NCBI GenBank assembly: GCA_039090855.1
Contig: CM076997.1
Span: 166,128,709 to 166,192,708 of the forward strand
Direction: 5' to 3'
Length of the DNA stretch: 64,000 nucleotides
Origin: Macrothele yani
Taxonomy: Eukaryota; Arthropoda; Arachnida; Araneae; Macrothelidae
The translations under genes and the position numbers were made by a program. Below, piece after piece: positions 1-12,220 of the stretch. Below the pieces are notes generated by a model, which saw only the letters and a list, made by a program, of their open reading frames with translations, had not been told where the DNA came from and made no database searches. Each line of letters starts with the position of its first letter. The stretch's first letter is position 1.

Positions 1-1136
1 GCGAAATTGAATGAATAATTTATTTCAGGATCTCGGATCTTTCATCTGAAAAATCCTTCCTGCCGCATTCTTTATCCATGCCTTAACATCCCGACAATCT
101 TAAGACACTATTCCTGGTGCAACCAGACTCCAAATCTGCCTATTACTTGCTATGCGTCATTGATCGTCCTCTGTAATTCTTTTTCTACGATTGTCTCGGT
201 TTGAGTTCTGGTTCTGTAACATTCTACGGCCTCGTAAAATACTTACAACCAAATTTGCGAAGATTTGTTTCTCCCAACCACCCATAAATTCTTCTGTGTA
301 GAGTCGTCCTACTTAATCTGAAGCGAAAGGGGCGATAATGAATGAACGCAATCGGTACGTGTTCCCTTATTCATGATGTACTTTTTCTTCTTTTGCAGTG
401 CATGTTGCCTAATTATTTCTTATTCTTCTATAACGGAATCTTTCCCCATGGATTTCTTTCAGAATTTATGTTTCAATAGGACGTCTTTGCTTGTTAATAC
501 GTCTTGTTAAATTATAGATACGTGTATCGTCGTAAATATTTTTGAAACTTTGAAATAAATCCAACGATGAAAAAAATATTATCCATCTATTTCGCACACG
601 AAGAAATTCAATTGTGTTTTATCACGCACATGTTCTGTATTCGCTAAATTAACTGAAAGGAAAAAGGAGGAATTAGTACAATACTCAGGTAGAATTTAAA
701 ATAAGGGCATTTTAGTCGTGGTGTTGAAAACAACCGAAGCGGTAACAAACGTTTTGCAAACTTTTAAATCACACATTCAGTGGTTATTCTCTCAAAATAT
801 TGTGATCTCATAGTATTAAACCTAACGCTGTGTTTTAAATATCTTCAAATAAAAGGAGTTCATGCTTCAGTTTTTCACGATTATGCAACATGAAAGGTTG
901 ACTAATTGCTGCAAATATATGCAAAGACCGTTCCATAAAAAGTGAGAGCAATTCTTTTGAGTTTGCAATAGTGCGAAGGCGAAAATAATCACGCAGACGA
1001 CTAACGGATTTAAGAAAGTATCTATGGCAACAGTTTTAGCCTGGGCAAAAGATTCTAGTTTTGCTACTGCGCAGTTGTTTAAGGTACGTCTGCCTTTCGC
1101 CATACACCTACGGAGGTGAGGGATTCAGACATAAGT
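1..1136. other. Unassigned AT-rich sequence
   Basis: I see no convincing gene, terminal repeat or tandem array here. The short open frames are brief, low-complexity and without recognisable motifs. The stretch leads directly into the mariner remnant. Confidence 0.4.
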
Positions 1137-2170
1137 GAAATTCGTTGAACGATGAAATTATTCTATTGTTTGGGTAAAACGGCTCCAGAAATATAGTTGA
1201 TTAAATGAAAAAGCTTACAAAGATAAATGTTTGGGTGAGTCAACGATTTTTAGATGGCACTATGGCTTCAAAAAAAGGCATTTGTCGGCACAACTCTCTC
1301 CTAGGACTGGTCGATCTGAAAGTATCGTTACGGAGCGAATAGTTAACACTATTTGGGAAATCCTGCAAAAATATCGGCGAATGACGTGCGAAGGCATTGG
1401 GACTTCAACTAATATTTCAAAAACTTCGGCATTCCGCATTGTACGCGACAAATTTCTGCTGCATCGTGCGCGTTCCAGATGGGTACCTTATCACCTGACG
1501 AGAGAACAACTGTTAGCAATAGTTCAGATGCGTCATGAGTGTAAATAGATTATTGCAAAGGGTCCAAACTTTCTATACACAGTAATAACTGCCGATGAAA
1601 CATGGGCCCATTATTTCGACCTCCTCACAAAACGCGCAACGAATGTCTGGACACACACAGGCTCGCCGCCTCCGAAAAATGTTCGCCAAACCAAATCAGC
1701 TGGAAGCTTATGCTGATAATTTCCTTTGATCATAAAAGTGTAGTCTACCAGCATGTCCATCCTCCACAACTGTCAATGCTAAGTATTGCATTTCAGTCTT
1801 GAAGCATCAGCGGCGATACATATCGATTAAGCGACCGGAACAGGTGGGCAAGTAGCCCCTACACCATGATAACGCCAGCCCACGTGTGGCTGCTCCTGTT
1901 CAACAGTTTCTTTTGAAATGCAGTACTGAAATCATGCCACATTCTTCTGCCTACAGCAGGGATCTCGCCCCGTGCGATTTTTGGTTGTTTCCAACAATGA
2001 AGGACATGTTCCGTGGCGCAACATTCAACACAGATGCTGACGTTATCCATGCTGTACAGGTGTCGCTAAAGCAGCTTCCACAAAATACCTTCGCCACATG
2101 CTTTGAAAAGTGGACTGAAAGATGGGACCATTGCACATCATCCGAGAGAAGATACTTTGAGAAAGAATAA
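1137..2170 (+). pseudogene. Decayed mariner-type transposase
   Basis: This is a broken transposase of the mariner branch of the IS630-Tc1-mariner superfamily, which cuts and pastes its own DNA element at TA sites. The reading frame can be followed in pieces. An N-terminal helix-turn-helix part near 1137-1545 includes LSPRTGRSES and RRMTCEGIG. A catalytic part from about 1590 shows ADETWAHYFD and then TKRATNVWTHTGSP. The C-terminal part at 1886-2170 has VAAPVQQFLLKCSTEIMPH, LAPCDFWLFPTMKD and ends in RYFEKE. LAPCDFW is the third-aspartate region of DD34D mariners. Stops and frameshifts near 1548, 1600 and 1800 break it. I found no terminal inverted repeats. Family placement is by recognition of conserved mariner blocks and is secure; it is not functional. 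Confidence 0.85.
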
Positions 2171-2960
2171 CATACATTTTGCTGTACTTATATTTCTTCA
2201 TTTTGTGTGATTTTTTTCTTAGTTTTTTATGGAAATATCGTTGTAGAAATGTTAAACACTTGACCAATGTCCATAATATATCTAATCTATATGTTCATGA
2301 CGCAGATACCTAACTCCGCTAATTGTTTACTGCTTGTTGTTCACTTTTCTGGAATGATGAGTTATAATTACGCTACTGTTACCTATACCGTAAGAAGGGC
2401 TTTCGAAATGCAGTACGGCAACGTGCGTACAGTTCAGAAAGTGTAAGTAGAAAATAAGTTCAGATTCTTTATGAAGATGTTTCTAATCAAAGATTAAAAT
2501 TATGATTTGAGAAGGCGGGCTTTACAAATGTTAAAACGGGTAATTTTCAAACATCAAATCTTCCTTAAAAGACTCATTTCCTGTAGAATATCACAGCAAA
2601 ATACAAACCGCTAAAATATCAAGATCTTCAAATCAACGCTGAAGTTCTTAGATATTGATGTTGGGTATAGCTCAAAATGGTCCATTTAAAGATCCTTAAA
2701 AATATGAAAGGGAGATCTTGATTTGCAAATGTTTTAAATGGATCGTTTCTCGAAAAAAAAGATCCCCTAATCTCTGGGGAAGTGCAAATAGATGAAAGGG
2801 AGGATTTTGAATAGTTTTCTTTTACGGAAGCATACGGTTGGCCCAGAAAATTTTTACATAACTGAGCACCCACCTTAACATAATTAAAATACATACGCGC
2901 AAAATTTGAAACAAGTTAGTAAAATCATGCAATGCACTGATTGTGATGCGCTTTCCAACA
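2171..2960. other. Unassigned sequence
   Basis: This interval holds the 3' flank of the mariner remnant followed by AT-rich sequence. I see no motif-bearing frame and no clear repeat structure before the tandem array that starts near 2970. Confidence 0.35.
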
Positions 2961-2964
2961 TGCC

Positions 2965-3965
2965 GGAAATCATTACTCAAGTTATGAGGATAATGGCTGT
3001 GAAATAAAATCGCACCTGTGTCCTGACCTTTGACCTCATTTCGAAGATATTATACAGAACCGATTCAGAATGCCTCCGGAACAACATGATAAAGTTTTGT
3101 CGCAATCGAAGCATTTTTAGTCAAGTTATGAAGATAATGGCTGTGGAATAAATCTCGCTCCTGTGTCCTGACCTTCAACCCCATTTCGATGATATTCAAC
3201 AGAACCTGTTCAGTGCACTTCAGGAACAACATGATAAAGTTTTGTCGTAATCGAAGCATTTTTACGTACGTTATGACGCATAAGGGCAGTCGAATGGATC
3301 CCGATCCTATGTCCTGATCTTTGACCCCATTTCGTCCATTTTCAATAAAATTTGACCCCAGGTTGTTGGTCCCCTACCACATACTAAAATTTCATCGAAA
3401 TCGAAACATTTTTACGCACGTTATGACGTATAACGACAATGGAAGGGAACCCTCTCCTATATCCTGACCGTTGACCCCATTTCGTCCATTTTTAATAGAA
3501 TGCATTCCACAGTGGTGCTCTACCAGATAGGAAACTTTCATCAAAATCGAAACATTTTTACGCAAGTTATGAACTATAAGGGCAATGAAATGAATCCCGT
3601 TCCTATGTCGTGATCTTTAACCCCATTTCCTCCATTTTCAACAGGGTTTGTGCGGAGGTGGTTCCCTACCACATACTAAAATTTAATCGACATTGATTCA
3701 TTTTTACGCACGTTTTGACGCATAAGGACAATGGAACGTATCCCGCTGCTACGTCATGACCTTTGACCCCATTTCGTCCATTTTCAATAGGGTTCGTCTC
3801 CTGGTGGTCCCCTACCACATACTAAAATTTCATCGAAATCGAACAATTTTTACGCGAGTTATCGTGCGGACGGGCAGACGTACGGACAAACGGAGAAACC
3901 TGGAGCATATACGCTTTTTCAACCTACGGCTAGAAAGCGTAAAAACGCGATAGTTACTAAAGAGA
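2965..3965 (-). mobile_element. Tandem-array element with ACGG motif and hairpin end (pearl/HINE-like)
   Basis: Six to seven degenerate copies of a roughly 146-bp unit lie head to tail. The landmark GACCCCATTTCGTCCATTTT recurs near 3032, 3176, 3323, 3473, 3619 and 3765, giving spacings of 144, 147, 150, 146 and 146 bases. Each unit also carries an ACATACTAAAATTTCATCGA-like block and a TTTTTACGCACGTTATGACG-like block. The right edge has a degenerate CGGACGGGCAGACGTACGGA stretch at about 3865-3890. It is followed by a hairpin with stems ACGCTTT and AAAGCGT around 3911-3942. Central 150-bp repeats plus an ACGG-type microsatellite and a terminal hairpin are the known layout of pearl/DINE/HINE elements, thought to be nonautonomous Helentron relatives. 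Assignment is inference from architecture. Nothing here is coding. Confidence 0.55.
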
Positions 3966-5499
3966 ACTTTTAGTTAGCTAAAAAATATTAAAAAGGAATT
4001 ATTTGTTAATGGATTTCTGTGAAACGACAGTGTTCAAAATGATGATTTTACTAATATGGGATATTTTGTTTCGATTACTTTATTTAAATCAAGGTTATTT
4101 GAAGTAACAGGTTTCACTAGAGATCAATTTTCAAAGTTCTTCGAAGCTCAGTTCTTGATTTCATTGAAATTATTACAGTGCATTTAAATGAAAGGACAAA
4201 TAAAATTCATAAATGCTTACATTTAGCAACGAACTGCAGTGAAATTATTTATGCATTTCTGCAAATTTAAATAAGATTAGTAAACTAACAGATCTTCGAA
4301 CATTGACAATAACAATAATATGTGGAGCATATCAATCGGGAGAACTAAACGTATTTGCGCACGCGCACTCTTATATTTGCTACGGTGACGTAATAAAACT
4401 CGCGCATCTGAAAGAGTTCTTGTTAGTTTTGCATATATGCTTACTCTAACTCAAGTAACGTTAGTCATTTTCTACCGAAACATTTCCATCATTATAATGG
4501 GAAATTCATTTGTTACATGTTTACACGTGCAGGACGTCCTGACAGAAAATATTAAATATGAATGCTTTACTATTTAAGAAAGTTGATACAAGAATTATAA
4601 TTTATAAAAGAATAGAAACAGAAATGTAAAATTTAGAGACGAAACGAAATATTGGAACGATACGGAAAATTAATAAGTCTCCACCTGATATCTAGTTTTT
4701 CTAACGCAGAAAGCGAACGAATGTCCGCTCTTGTAAACAACTTAGACAAACTTTTGAAGGTGAATCTCGCCTCTTCTCTCTATCCAATATTGATCCCTAA
4801 TAAGGCAAACAGTTTCGAAACACGAAAATGAAAATGCATGTCCGTGTTTCTAAGCGGCATGTAAACGTTTGTCCACTTGAGTTACAGTTATAGAAATTAC
4901 AGCACCAATTAGTTCTGCTGTAATTATTCCTTGGCTAACAAAATATACTCTCGTTAAACCTATATCACGCTGCTACTAATGATTGTGTTATCTGTACGCC
5001 AGAGCGGCAGGATGAGACGCGAAAATCTTCGGCTGGGGTCTGCTATCATTCGAAGCGGCGCGTATTTCAGAATATCAATTTCATTTTTGCAAACCTTTCT
5101 ATGATTTCATTCTCAGTTAATTTTCTCATGAAAGAATGAATTGGGAAATTTTAAAATCAAAACCGGTAGACCAAGTGATTGTCATTATTACCCCCAAACA
5201 GAATTCAAATATCACCATTTCAATATCGACAAAACCATATGGAGGTGACGTAATGGGTAAACTAATACATGTTTTCTGTTAAGGTTTAAATATGCATTTA
5301 TTAAACACTCGTAGTACAGAATGAGAATGTGAATCATGAAATGATTATGTACAAATGAGCGCAAGAACAGTTAGGCAAAGAAGTAAAACTATATTCACTT
5401 CCTGAGGGTAAGATTGAAGGGGAAATTAAACAGGTTAAATAACGATGTGAGTGTCAATAAAAGGATACAGTGTTGATAACAGTTCAAACTGTAAAGGAA
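3966..5499. other. Unassigned AT-rich sequence
   Basis: No gene, terminal repeat or array recognised in about 1.5 kb of AT-rich sequence between the tandem-array element and the LINE remnant. Confidence 0.35.
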
Positions 5500-6715
5500 A
5501 CTCACAGGCCATCAATCTGGAACCAGCTGAGGTATGGTCTCCAGAGTTTGTAGAAGTTGGGAAGAGTTTCTGTATTGACAGCGTGTTTATACGCTAACTG
5601 TAAACGGAACTTTAGTCGAGCTGTGAAGTGATGGACAAGCTTCTCGCTTGCCTTTGTGAGAATAGGTACAGTGGAGTTTTCGGGATGCGTCAGTTGATGG
5701 GAGTAAATTACTATTTTTACAAGCGTGAAAATATAATCACACACTGATGGGAGAGGAGAAGTAGGAAGAAGATCTTGAAGTAGGGTAAAATTTGAAACAG
5801 CACTCAGATTTCCTGGGCAAAGATGGTGTGCAATGCGGAACATGCGATTTAACACAGGTAGAAAGACAGGGCAAAACCAAAAGACATGTTCAATGTATGC
5901 CGGGCATCACAATATGCACATTGTAGAGAAACAACAAGAGTCTTTCGGGGTAATAATTGAGCAACGGGGAGGTGGCGATGTCGAAATAGCCAATGAACAT
6001 TCTTCTCATGAGGTGCAGCAAGGAGAATATGTGCAGCAGACCAAACAGTTCTCAAAGAGGCAGAAGAAACAGTAGGGATAGGCAGGGGTTGCTGAGATGC
6101 ACAAGTGCGAAGCATTTCACTCAAAATCTTCTGTGAGCATGCCTCAAGCGTAGCAGATTTCAGACGGAGTTGCACAAAAAAAACGGAAAAAGTCGCGGTG
6201 CTGCTGCATCCTGTAGAATTCCTTCAGGAAAGGCCACAAATGGGTATAAACGGATGATCGACTATTTTATCGACGTGTAGTGTGTCCGAGAGGAGACGGA
6301 ATCATGAAGATGAGTAGATTGGCGAGAGAAGTCTTTCCAATGTAAAGTTGATTATCACAAGGTCTCATACAGTAATTATGCCTGCACGCATCGAATCTGG
6401 AGAGGCAAAGAAGGTCGCTCAGAGGGATAAACAGCTGATGAGTGAAAGTGTGGTTCATTTAGTAACTCCATAGTGAAGGAAGGGGGTGCTCTCTGTAATG
6501 GAAGAGACTTCAGGATTTCTATGGCCTCCCAGTAAACGGCAGGGAGGCTTTGTCGTAAAGCTGGGAAACCATCCATTCGAAGAAAAACGGCGAACGTTAA
6601 TGAAGGATGCCACTGTGCCCTTAACAGACCACATCCAGAAAACCTTTCTTTTTTGACAAACATGGGTGTACACCAGAATCGTTTGTCACTTATTTGTAAT
6701 GTCCACACCTTACCA
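5500..6715 (-). pseudogene. 3' part of a decayed non-LTR retrotransposon ORF2 (possibly Tx1/L1-like)
   Basis: Reading the minus strand from 6710 to 5502 across several frames gives the C-terminal third of a LINE polyprotein, after the reverse transcriptase core. The upstream part (6708-6376) contains LPAVYWEAIEILKSLPLQRA and then LLNEPHFHSS, like the region between RT and the zinc knuckle in Tx1/L1-type LINEs. The middle (6175-5850) has NVHWLFRHRHLPVAQLLPR and then QCAYCDA, the first cysteines of a CCHC-type knuckle. After a frameshift the last part (5855-5502) begins VLNRMFRIAHHLCP and ends YLSWFQIDGL. At least two frameshifts and several stops are present. Clade assignment is uncertain; that it is LINE-derived is fairly likely. 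Confidence 0.55.
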
Positions 6716-7480
6716 AGTGATCAGGATTGATTTTTACTGCCTAAAACTCAATTTGGTGTAGTATAAGTGTCTCCTCATACTACTACGGCTTTGTTCGATT
6801 CGTGTTTCTGTACTTTTTTTCACTCAGCATCATTTCTGCGATGTACAGAAATTTACCTATCACTTTCCATTTGTTGGTTGTCTTGTTTGGAATCTAAGGA
6901 CCAGCAGAAGCCCACAGGCAAAGAAGTTTGCACATTTCCAATTTAAAGTCATAATTTCTTTAGTTAATTACTGAGATCTCTAAATTATTCGCTAATTTAG
7001 ATGCCGAAAAAGCCCTCGAAGAATCCGTGTCTCATTCGTGTTTCAAAAAGATATGAAGGGAATAAAATTCCTGACTATGGGTCACATTTCGTGTAACCTG
7101 CACTTTCCAGGCTTCATTCCATCAGCCTAAATATTTCCTTTTCATATATGTGTTTAATATAACTTTCGCCTTTTAAAATTTGCTTGGAATCCCAATTTCT
7201 TCTCTTGCAAAACTTTAAATCATTCTCTGTTTATTTGGAAATTATGTGCAAAATCGGTACAATAATATTAGTATAGTTTATTTCAATTTTGGTAGTATCT
7301 CTTCTCTCAAGAAACCAAAATTTTCTGCTTCGCAGTAACTATAATTTTTAAAAGTACAAAACGATATAGATTGTCATAATGCAATCAATAATTGTGGGAA
7401 TGTTCAGCTTTAAAGTGTATCCTTAATCCACGGACACGTATGTTTCCAACTTTTCCCCAAGATAACATTTCCTTAATACA
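6716..7480. other. Unassigned sequence
   Basis: AT-rich sequence between the LINE remnant and the inverted SINE cluster. I see no supported feature. Confidence 0.3.
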
Positions 7481-8255
7481 GACATTTGACGTGGACTAGG
7501 AACATCAAACAAAAGTCATCGCTCTTTCTACGTTTACAAGTGAGTCACAAAAAAATTATCATTGGGCGCCACCGGAAATAGAACCCAGGTCTTCTACTTA
7601 CGTGCCGGATATGCTTCCACTGCACCACAGCGGCCGTCAATTCTTCCAGACTCACATACACTAACTGCCAAGCCAACTGGCAGATTGGTGAATCCCCAGC
7701 ATGGTGCGGGGCTCTAAGAAGCAAAGATGGTAAGAAGCAACTGAACAAATAATTAGAAGGCGAATGAATAACTAATAGACATTTGACGTGGACTAGGAAC
7801 ATCAAACAGATGTCATCGCTCTTTCCACGTTCATAAGCGAGTCACGGAAAAATCCTTATTGGCCGCCACCGGGAATCGAACTCAGGGTCTTCCAGTTACG
7901 CGCATGGATATGCTTCACTTATAAACGTGGAAAGAGCGATAACTTCTGTTTGATGTTCCTAGTCCACGTCAAATGTCTGTATTAATTATTCATTTGCCTT
8001 CTAATTATTTCTTCAGTTGCTTCTTGCCATCTTTGGTGAATCCCCAGCATTGTGCGGGGCTCCAAGAAGCAATCTGCCAATTGGCTTGGCAGTTAGTGTA
8101 TGTGAGTCTGGAGGAATTCGCTGCCTCTGTGGTGCAGTGGAAGCATATCCGGCGTGTAACTAGAAGACCTGGGTTCGATTCCTGGTGACGCCCAATAATA
8201 CTTTTTTCCGTGACTCACTTATAAACGTGGAAAGAGCGATGACTTCTGTTTGATA
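7481..8255. repeat. Inverted cluster of tRNA-derived SINEs (second SINE family)
   Basis: Four pieces of one roughly 280-300-bp repeat form a large foldback. A near-complete minus copy spans about 7481-7776 and a partial minus copy 7777-7916. A 3' fragment in plus orientation lies at 7917-7979 and a complete plus copy at about 7980-8255. The plus copy has a tRNA-like head at about 8122-8192 with an A-box-like TGGTGCAGTGG and a B-box GGTTCGATTCC. Its shared tail runs through CGTGGAAAGAGCGATGACTT and ends near CTAGTCCACGTCAAATGTCT in complete copies. The tail of the last plus copy is cut short at TTTGAT, where the next array element begins. The tRNA head predicts RNA polymerase III transcription; the parent tRNA is not identified. 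Confidence 0.7.
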
Positions 8256-9868
8256 ATGACGTTTCTTGCTTTCTAAAAAGATGGCCCCCGATATGTGGTT
8301 GTAATGAGCACGTCTTTTGAATCCTTTCCGACGCGAATAAAATTTCTCAAATTTTTCAAAGTCAATGGGACCGGTTAAAAGAATCAACTGTATTTCTATA
8401 ATCGATAAAACATCCAGTAATACAAACTGCTACTTGCTCCACCAGCGGTTAAAAGGTAGATCAGAGGCAAAAAAATTTAAAATAGAACAGTTAAAAGAAG
8501 AAATTCAGATCGAAACATGATATAACTCTACACCCCCTAGCGGAAGAATTTTCGTAAAGGAAAGTCGAAAATATGCGGAAGTGTTTCTCATAGCCAAAGC
8601 AATGCTGAGGAAAAATAATATTTCAATTACGTCATCCGGAAGCAGAGATGGCGAGAAAAATGTTTTGACGTTTACGCCCCCAGGCGGAAAAGCTGCGAAT
8701 TATTTAAATAAGATAACATTCCCCATATGTATTGAAGCGAATGGCATACAGTAAACAAATAACTTTTTTCAATTGGGTTTTTAGAAGCGGAAATACAGCT
8801 GCAAATAGAAATACACAAACACCACCTGGCGACATAACTGTACTCTTCAAACACAAAACTAAGCCTTTTACAAGGTTAATGGTATGCGATGTTAAAATAA
8901 TGTTTTAAATCGCACACGGAGAAAGCAAAGATATTGAGAAAAACAGATTCAATATTTGAACCTTCTGGCTGCAAAGTTGTGCATTATTCTGGGGCGAAAA
9001 TATATACAGGAGTTTTCAGAGTCACCACTATTTGACCGAACATGAATTTTTTTCAGTCGGATTTTTTTCCTTCTTTTCTCTTGGTTCAATCCCGGAGATG
9101 TTGCAGTAAACGGAAACATAAACTTAGCCTCACTAGTGGCTCAGTTGTGCATTAAGAAAAATTTTAAATTATACCAGAAAATATTCGAGCCGAAAACGTT
9201 CTCCAACGAAGAGAGAATTTTTCCAATCGGACTCTTAGAAGCATATATACGTCTATGCCCTCTGGCGGTGAAACTATATGCTGTTTTAAACGGAATGTAA
9301 TCTCAAAAGGTTTTTTCAATCGATATTTCAGAAGCTCAGATTTGTTGCAAATTTGTTAAAGCAGAAATAAAACCTTACGCCCTCTGGTGGCGAAACCACT
9401 CTTTACCAAAATTAGATATTACGTTCTAAATTTCTCACCAGGAGTTGTACCCGATGCAGAAAATGTTTTTCAAGTCATACTTTTCGAACCAGAGGTATAG
9501 AAAAAACGCAGTTTACCTTTACGCCCTTTAGCGTAAATCTATGGAATACTTAAGAAAGAAACTGTACCTAAAATGGTCTTCGATATAAGCGATATCCAAC
9601 AAAAAATAATTTTTACAATCCGATATTTAGAAGATGTAATAAAACGCCTTTTGATTTCGATATTGTGTGTGTTTTAAGCCCTCTAATGGCGACGTTGTGC
9701 ATCGGAAACAACCGTAATGCAAGGATCACCATTATCGCATATCAAGGATTCTAATGCGAAAAGAATTTTTCAAGTCGAATTAATAATTTAAAAGATATGA
9801 TATCCACAGGCAGATGGATAAAGTGATAACATAAAACACGATCTTTTATTACAAAAGACATGCTAAAA
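8256..9868 (-). mobile_element. Array element E1, about ten 145-150-bp monomers, reverse orientation
   Basis: Degenerate monomers carry the complement of a GGGGGCGTAA-like core. Examples are CACCCCCTAGCGGA near 8531, TACGCCCCCAGGCGGAA near 8676, GCCCTCTGGCGG near 9257, GCCCTCTGGTGGCG near 9380 and GCCCTCTAATGGCG near 9676. Spacing is roughly 125-155 bases. Both edges match the plus-oriented copy at 12.5-15.1 kb. The left edge reads GCACGTCTTTTGAATCC at 8308-8324. The right edge reads GATCTTTTATTACAAAAGAC and then ATGCTAAAAA at 9840-9868, preceded by a decayed ACGG-type motif at 9807-9816. The two edges therefore share an inverted GCAYGTCTTTTG motif. No coding capacity is seen; mobilisation would need a partner enzyme. 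Confidence 0.6.
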
Positions 9869-10460
9869 ACATAAAAAGGCCTGACGACTGAAAAAAAAAG
9901 CGCAATGTATTTTAGACAAGCGATTCTTATTTTACAACATAAATTAAGAGTATATGTCAACGATTTAAAATTTGTAGTATTCTATTTGAACTATTAGGAA
10001 GACAGCAGTTTTCGAAATCACCGCTATCATCTTTTTGTCAGTACACCTGCAATAGCTTAAGGGCGTATTATCCGTTTTTATTTTTAACACGCATTTTTTA
10101 TAGAATTATTAACACCTTTGAAATATTCCACAGGTTTTACCATAAACTTGCAAAATATTGGATCTCTTGTAGTCTTTCAATTATCATCAAGTGCTTTTAA
10201 AAATATATGCATTTCTGAGATGCGTTCTTCTTAACAATTTTAGTAACCGCTGCTGTGCATTGCGCATTGGTTGTGTTTAACAGCCTTTCTTAAAATGTAT
10301 GAGCTCCAAAAATTATCCTTGAATTACCACAGAATTTCCGACCTTTATTGCTGCTGTTCCATTTATCTAAGTAAAATTATTTCATTATACTTCACTTCCT
10401 TTTTGTTTTCATTCATTCATTTATTTCATCTGCATAGATATCTGTATAACGGGATTTACA
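9869..10460. other. Unassigned AT-rich sequence
   Basis: No supported gene or repeat. It separates the array element from the Tc1-like copy. Confidence 0.3.
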
Positions 10461-11690
10461 TAAACACGGTCGAGTCTCATTATTTTGACCACCAGCTAAT
10501 ATCCAGAGTAACCGCCGTGTGCAGCGCAGACAGCAACTAAACGGGCTGGGAGTGTCTCAATAAGGTGCTGGAAGGTATTCACAGGTGTATGGAGCCATGC
10601 TGACTACAGTGCATCTGACAGTAACTTGAATGTGCGTGTTGGAGGATCCATATAGCGAGCAACACGATCGAGGTCGTCCCACAGATGCTCAATTGGGTTT
10701 ACGTCTTGGGGAATGAGAGAGCCAGGCAAGTACTTTGAAGTCTTCATCGTGCTGTTCCAAACCGCTCTCGGACATTTCTATTTGTGTGACACGTCGCATT
10801 GTCGTTCTGGAGGGTCCTGTGAGCCCCAGGCTAGACAATCAGCATGTATGGATGTACGTGGTCTGCAAGGATGAATTCATAACGAATTCGGTCCACAATG
10901 CCTTCCACAGATATGATTGGACACAGATAATGCAACGAAAACATTCCCCAGAACATAATGCTGCTCCCACCAGCTTGCGTTCTTCCAGAAAAGGTTGAAG
11001 AGTGTTTGTTCTCTGATGTTTCTTGCCTTATACGCCAACGTTCATTCCTTCGATGAAGCAGAAAACGTGATTCATCAGAGAAGACAATCCTTTGCCAATC
11101 AGCGGAGGTCCAATTCCGGTACTGCCGTGCACATGTAAGAATTTTCTGCCGATGCGCCTTCGTTAGAAGAGGTGCAGTGACCATCCGTCTGCATCGGAGC
11201 CCCATACGCCACAGGGTTCGCTGAACTCTTGTTCTAGACACATTTCCGATAGCCCCCCTGGTTCATTCGGCCAGTGAGTTGTTCCCCTATACCGTGTCGA
11301 TCGGCCCTTACGCACCTTCGAAGCCGAAGTTCACCTCACACATCAATGACACGAGGTGCTCCGCAGTTTCCACATCGCTGATTCACAATGGTGCCATATT
11401 TTTAATCACGATACACTTTAACCACACAAACATGCTAACAGTTCACAAACTGCGCTGTTTCAGAAATACTGGCATCCTTGGATCGAAAGATGGTAATAAT
11501 CACTTTTTGCAAATCTGATAAATCACTCATTTTATCCATGACAGCAACGAGTTATAATGTTTTCAGATTGCCTACATCACACCTTATATACCCTGCAAGC
11601 CAGCTCACGACACGTGCTTTCTTACATTGGCGACGCACTGTTGACGTCAAAAAGTAGGAGATGGTTACAATAATGTGACTTAACTGTGTA
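10461..11690 (-). mobile_element. Tc1-like element, family A copy 1
   Basis: The left end reads CACGGTCGAGTCTCATTATT and the right end, read inward, CACAGTTAAGTCACATTATT, giving recognisable terminal inverted repeats. The flanks are TA or TA-like, as expected for TA-targeting Tc1 elements. The body is about 1.23 kb and encodes one broken transposase on the minus strand. Two further copies of the family lie at 24125-25347 and 60930-62019, both in the same orientation. Confidence 0.85.
10520..11539 (-). pseudogene. Broken Tc1-like transposase (family A copy 1)
   Basis: The start codon at 11539 gives MDKMSDLSDLQKVIITIFRS, then ISETAQFVNC, the N-terminal helix-turn-helix of Tc1 transposases. Stops interrupt this part. 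A clean block from 11241 to 10831 reads SRTRVQRTLWRMGLRCRR, RNWTSADWQRIVFSDESRFL (first catalytic Asp in SDESRF) and SIMFWGMFS, and ends DHVHPYMLIV. Past a frameshift lie FQNDNATCH (second Asp) and a decayed NPIEHLW-type block. The protein would bind the TIRs and perform DDE strand transfer, but this copy cannot make it. Confidence 0.85.
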
Positions 11691-11957
11691 TTTTAAATCG
11701 ATTTGCCGCTTTTTCTGAAAGGTCGTTTGTAAGTCATTTGGTGGTCGCAGCCATAAGTGATTCATTTAAATGTGTCAGTTTACTCTGCCAAATATTCTTC
11801 TTTTAAGAGATTACCGTAAGCTTCGTATAATTATATTCAGTCCGATCGATTTTTTACGTGGCTTCTATTTGAAAAAAAAAAAAGATCGGCTGTAAAAACA
11901 CCTCAACCTTCACAGATTCAAGCTATGTCCTTTAGTATTTCAGATACTGGGATCAGG
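11691..11957. other. Unassigned spacer
   Basis: A short spacer with an adenine run near 11874. Nothing else recognised. Confidence 0.3.
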
Positions 11958-12112
11958 TTGACTCAGTGGCGCAGTGCTCCAAGCGCTGGACCTTGACCGT
12001 CCATCCGTGTTCAGTACTGACCCTCTTCCATCTCTGGAACCAATGATCCCAAATTAGAGACGGTGACTGTTTATAAACCTTGGAGTTGCTCACGGAAAAT
12101 TCCGAGACCAGT
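11958..12112 (+). repeat. tRNA-derived SINE (family 1), partial and diverged
   Basis: It begins CTCAGTGGCGCAGTGCTCCA, a decayed tRNA head, and continues into ATCCCAAATTAGAGACGGTG and GAGTTGCTCACGG, the body and tail shared by the other family 1 copies. The region around the B box has been lost. Confidence 0.6.
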
Positions 12113-12220
12113 TTTCCTCTTTTTTTCTTTTCGGTTGTTCAGTTTTCAATTTTAATTTTTCAAAACAGAAGTTTGTCTATAAGGACAAATATTTTTTGTT
12201 TTGGTTTTTAATTTAAATTT

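Noticed and set aside
5833..6075. 80-codon plus-strand open frame
   Set aside because: It lies antisense to the LINE C-terminal region, which has recognisable motifs on the other strand.
8122..8192. Functional tRNA gene
   Set aside because: The A and B boxes are embedded in a repeated SINE unit; the acceptor arm and anticodon region do not fold convincingly.
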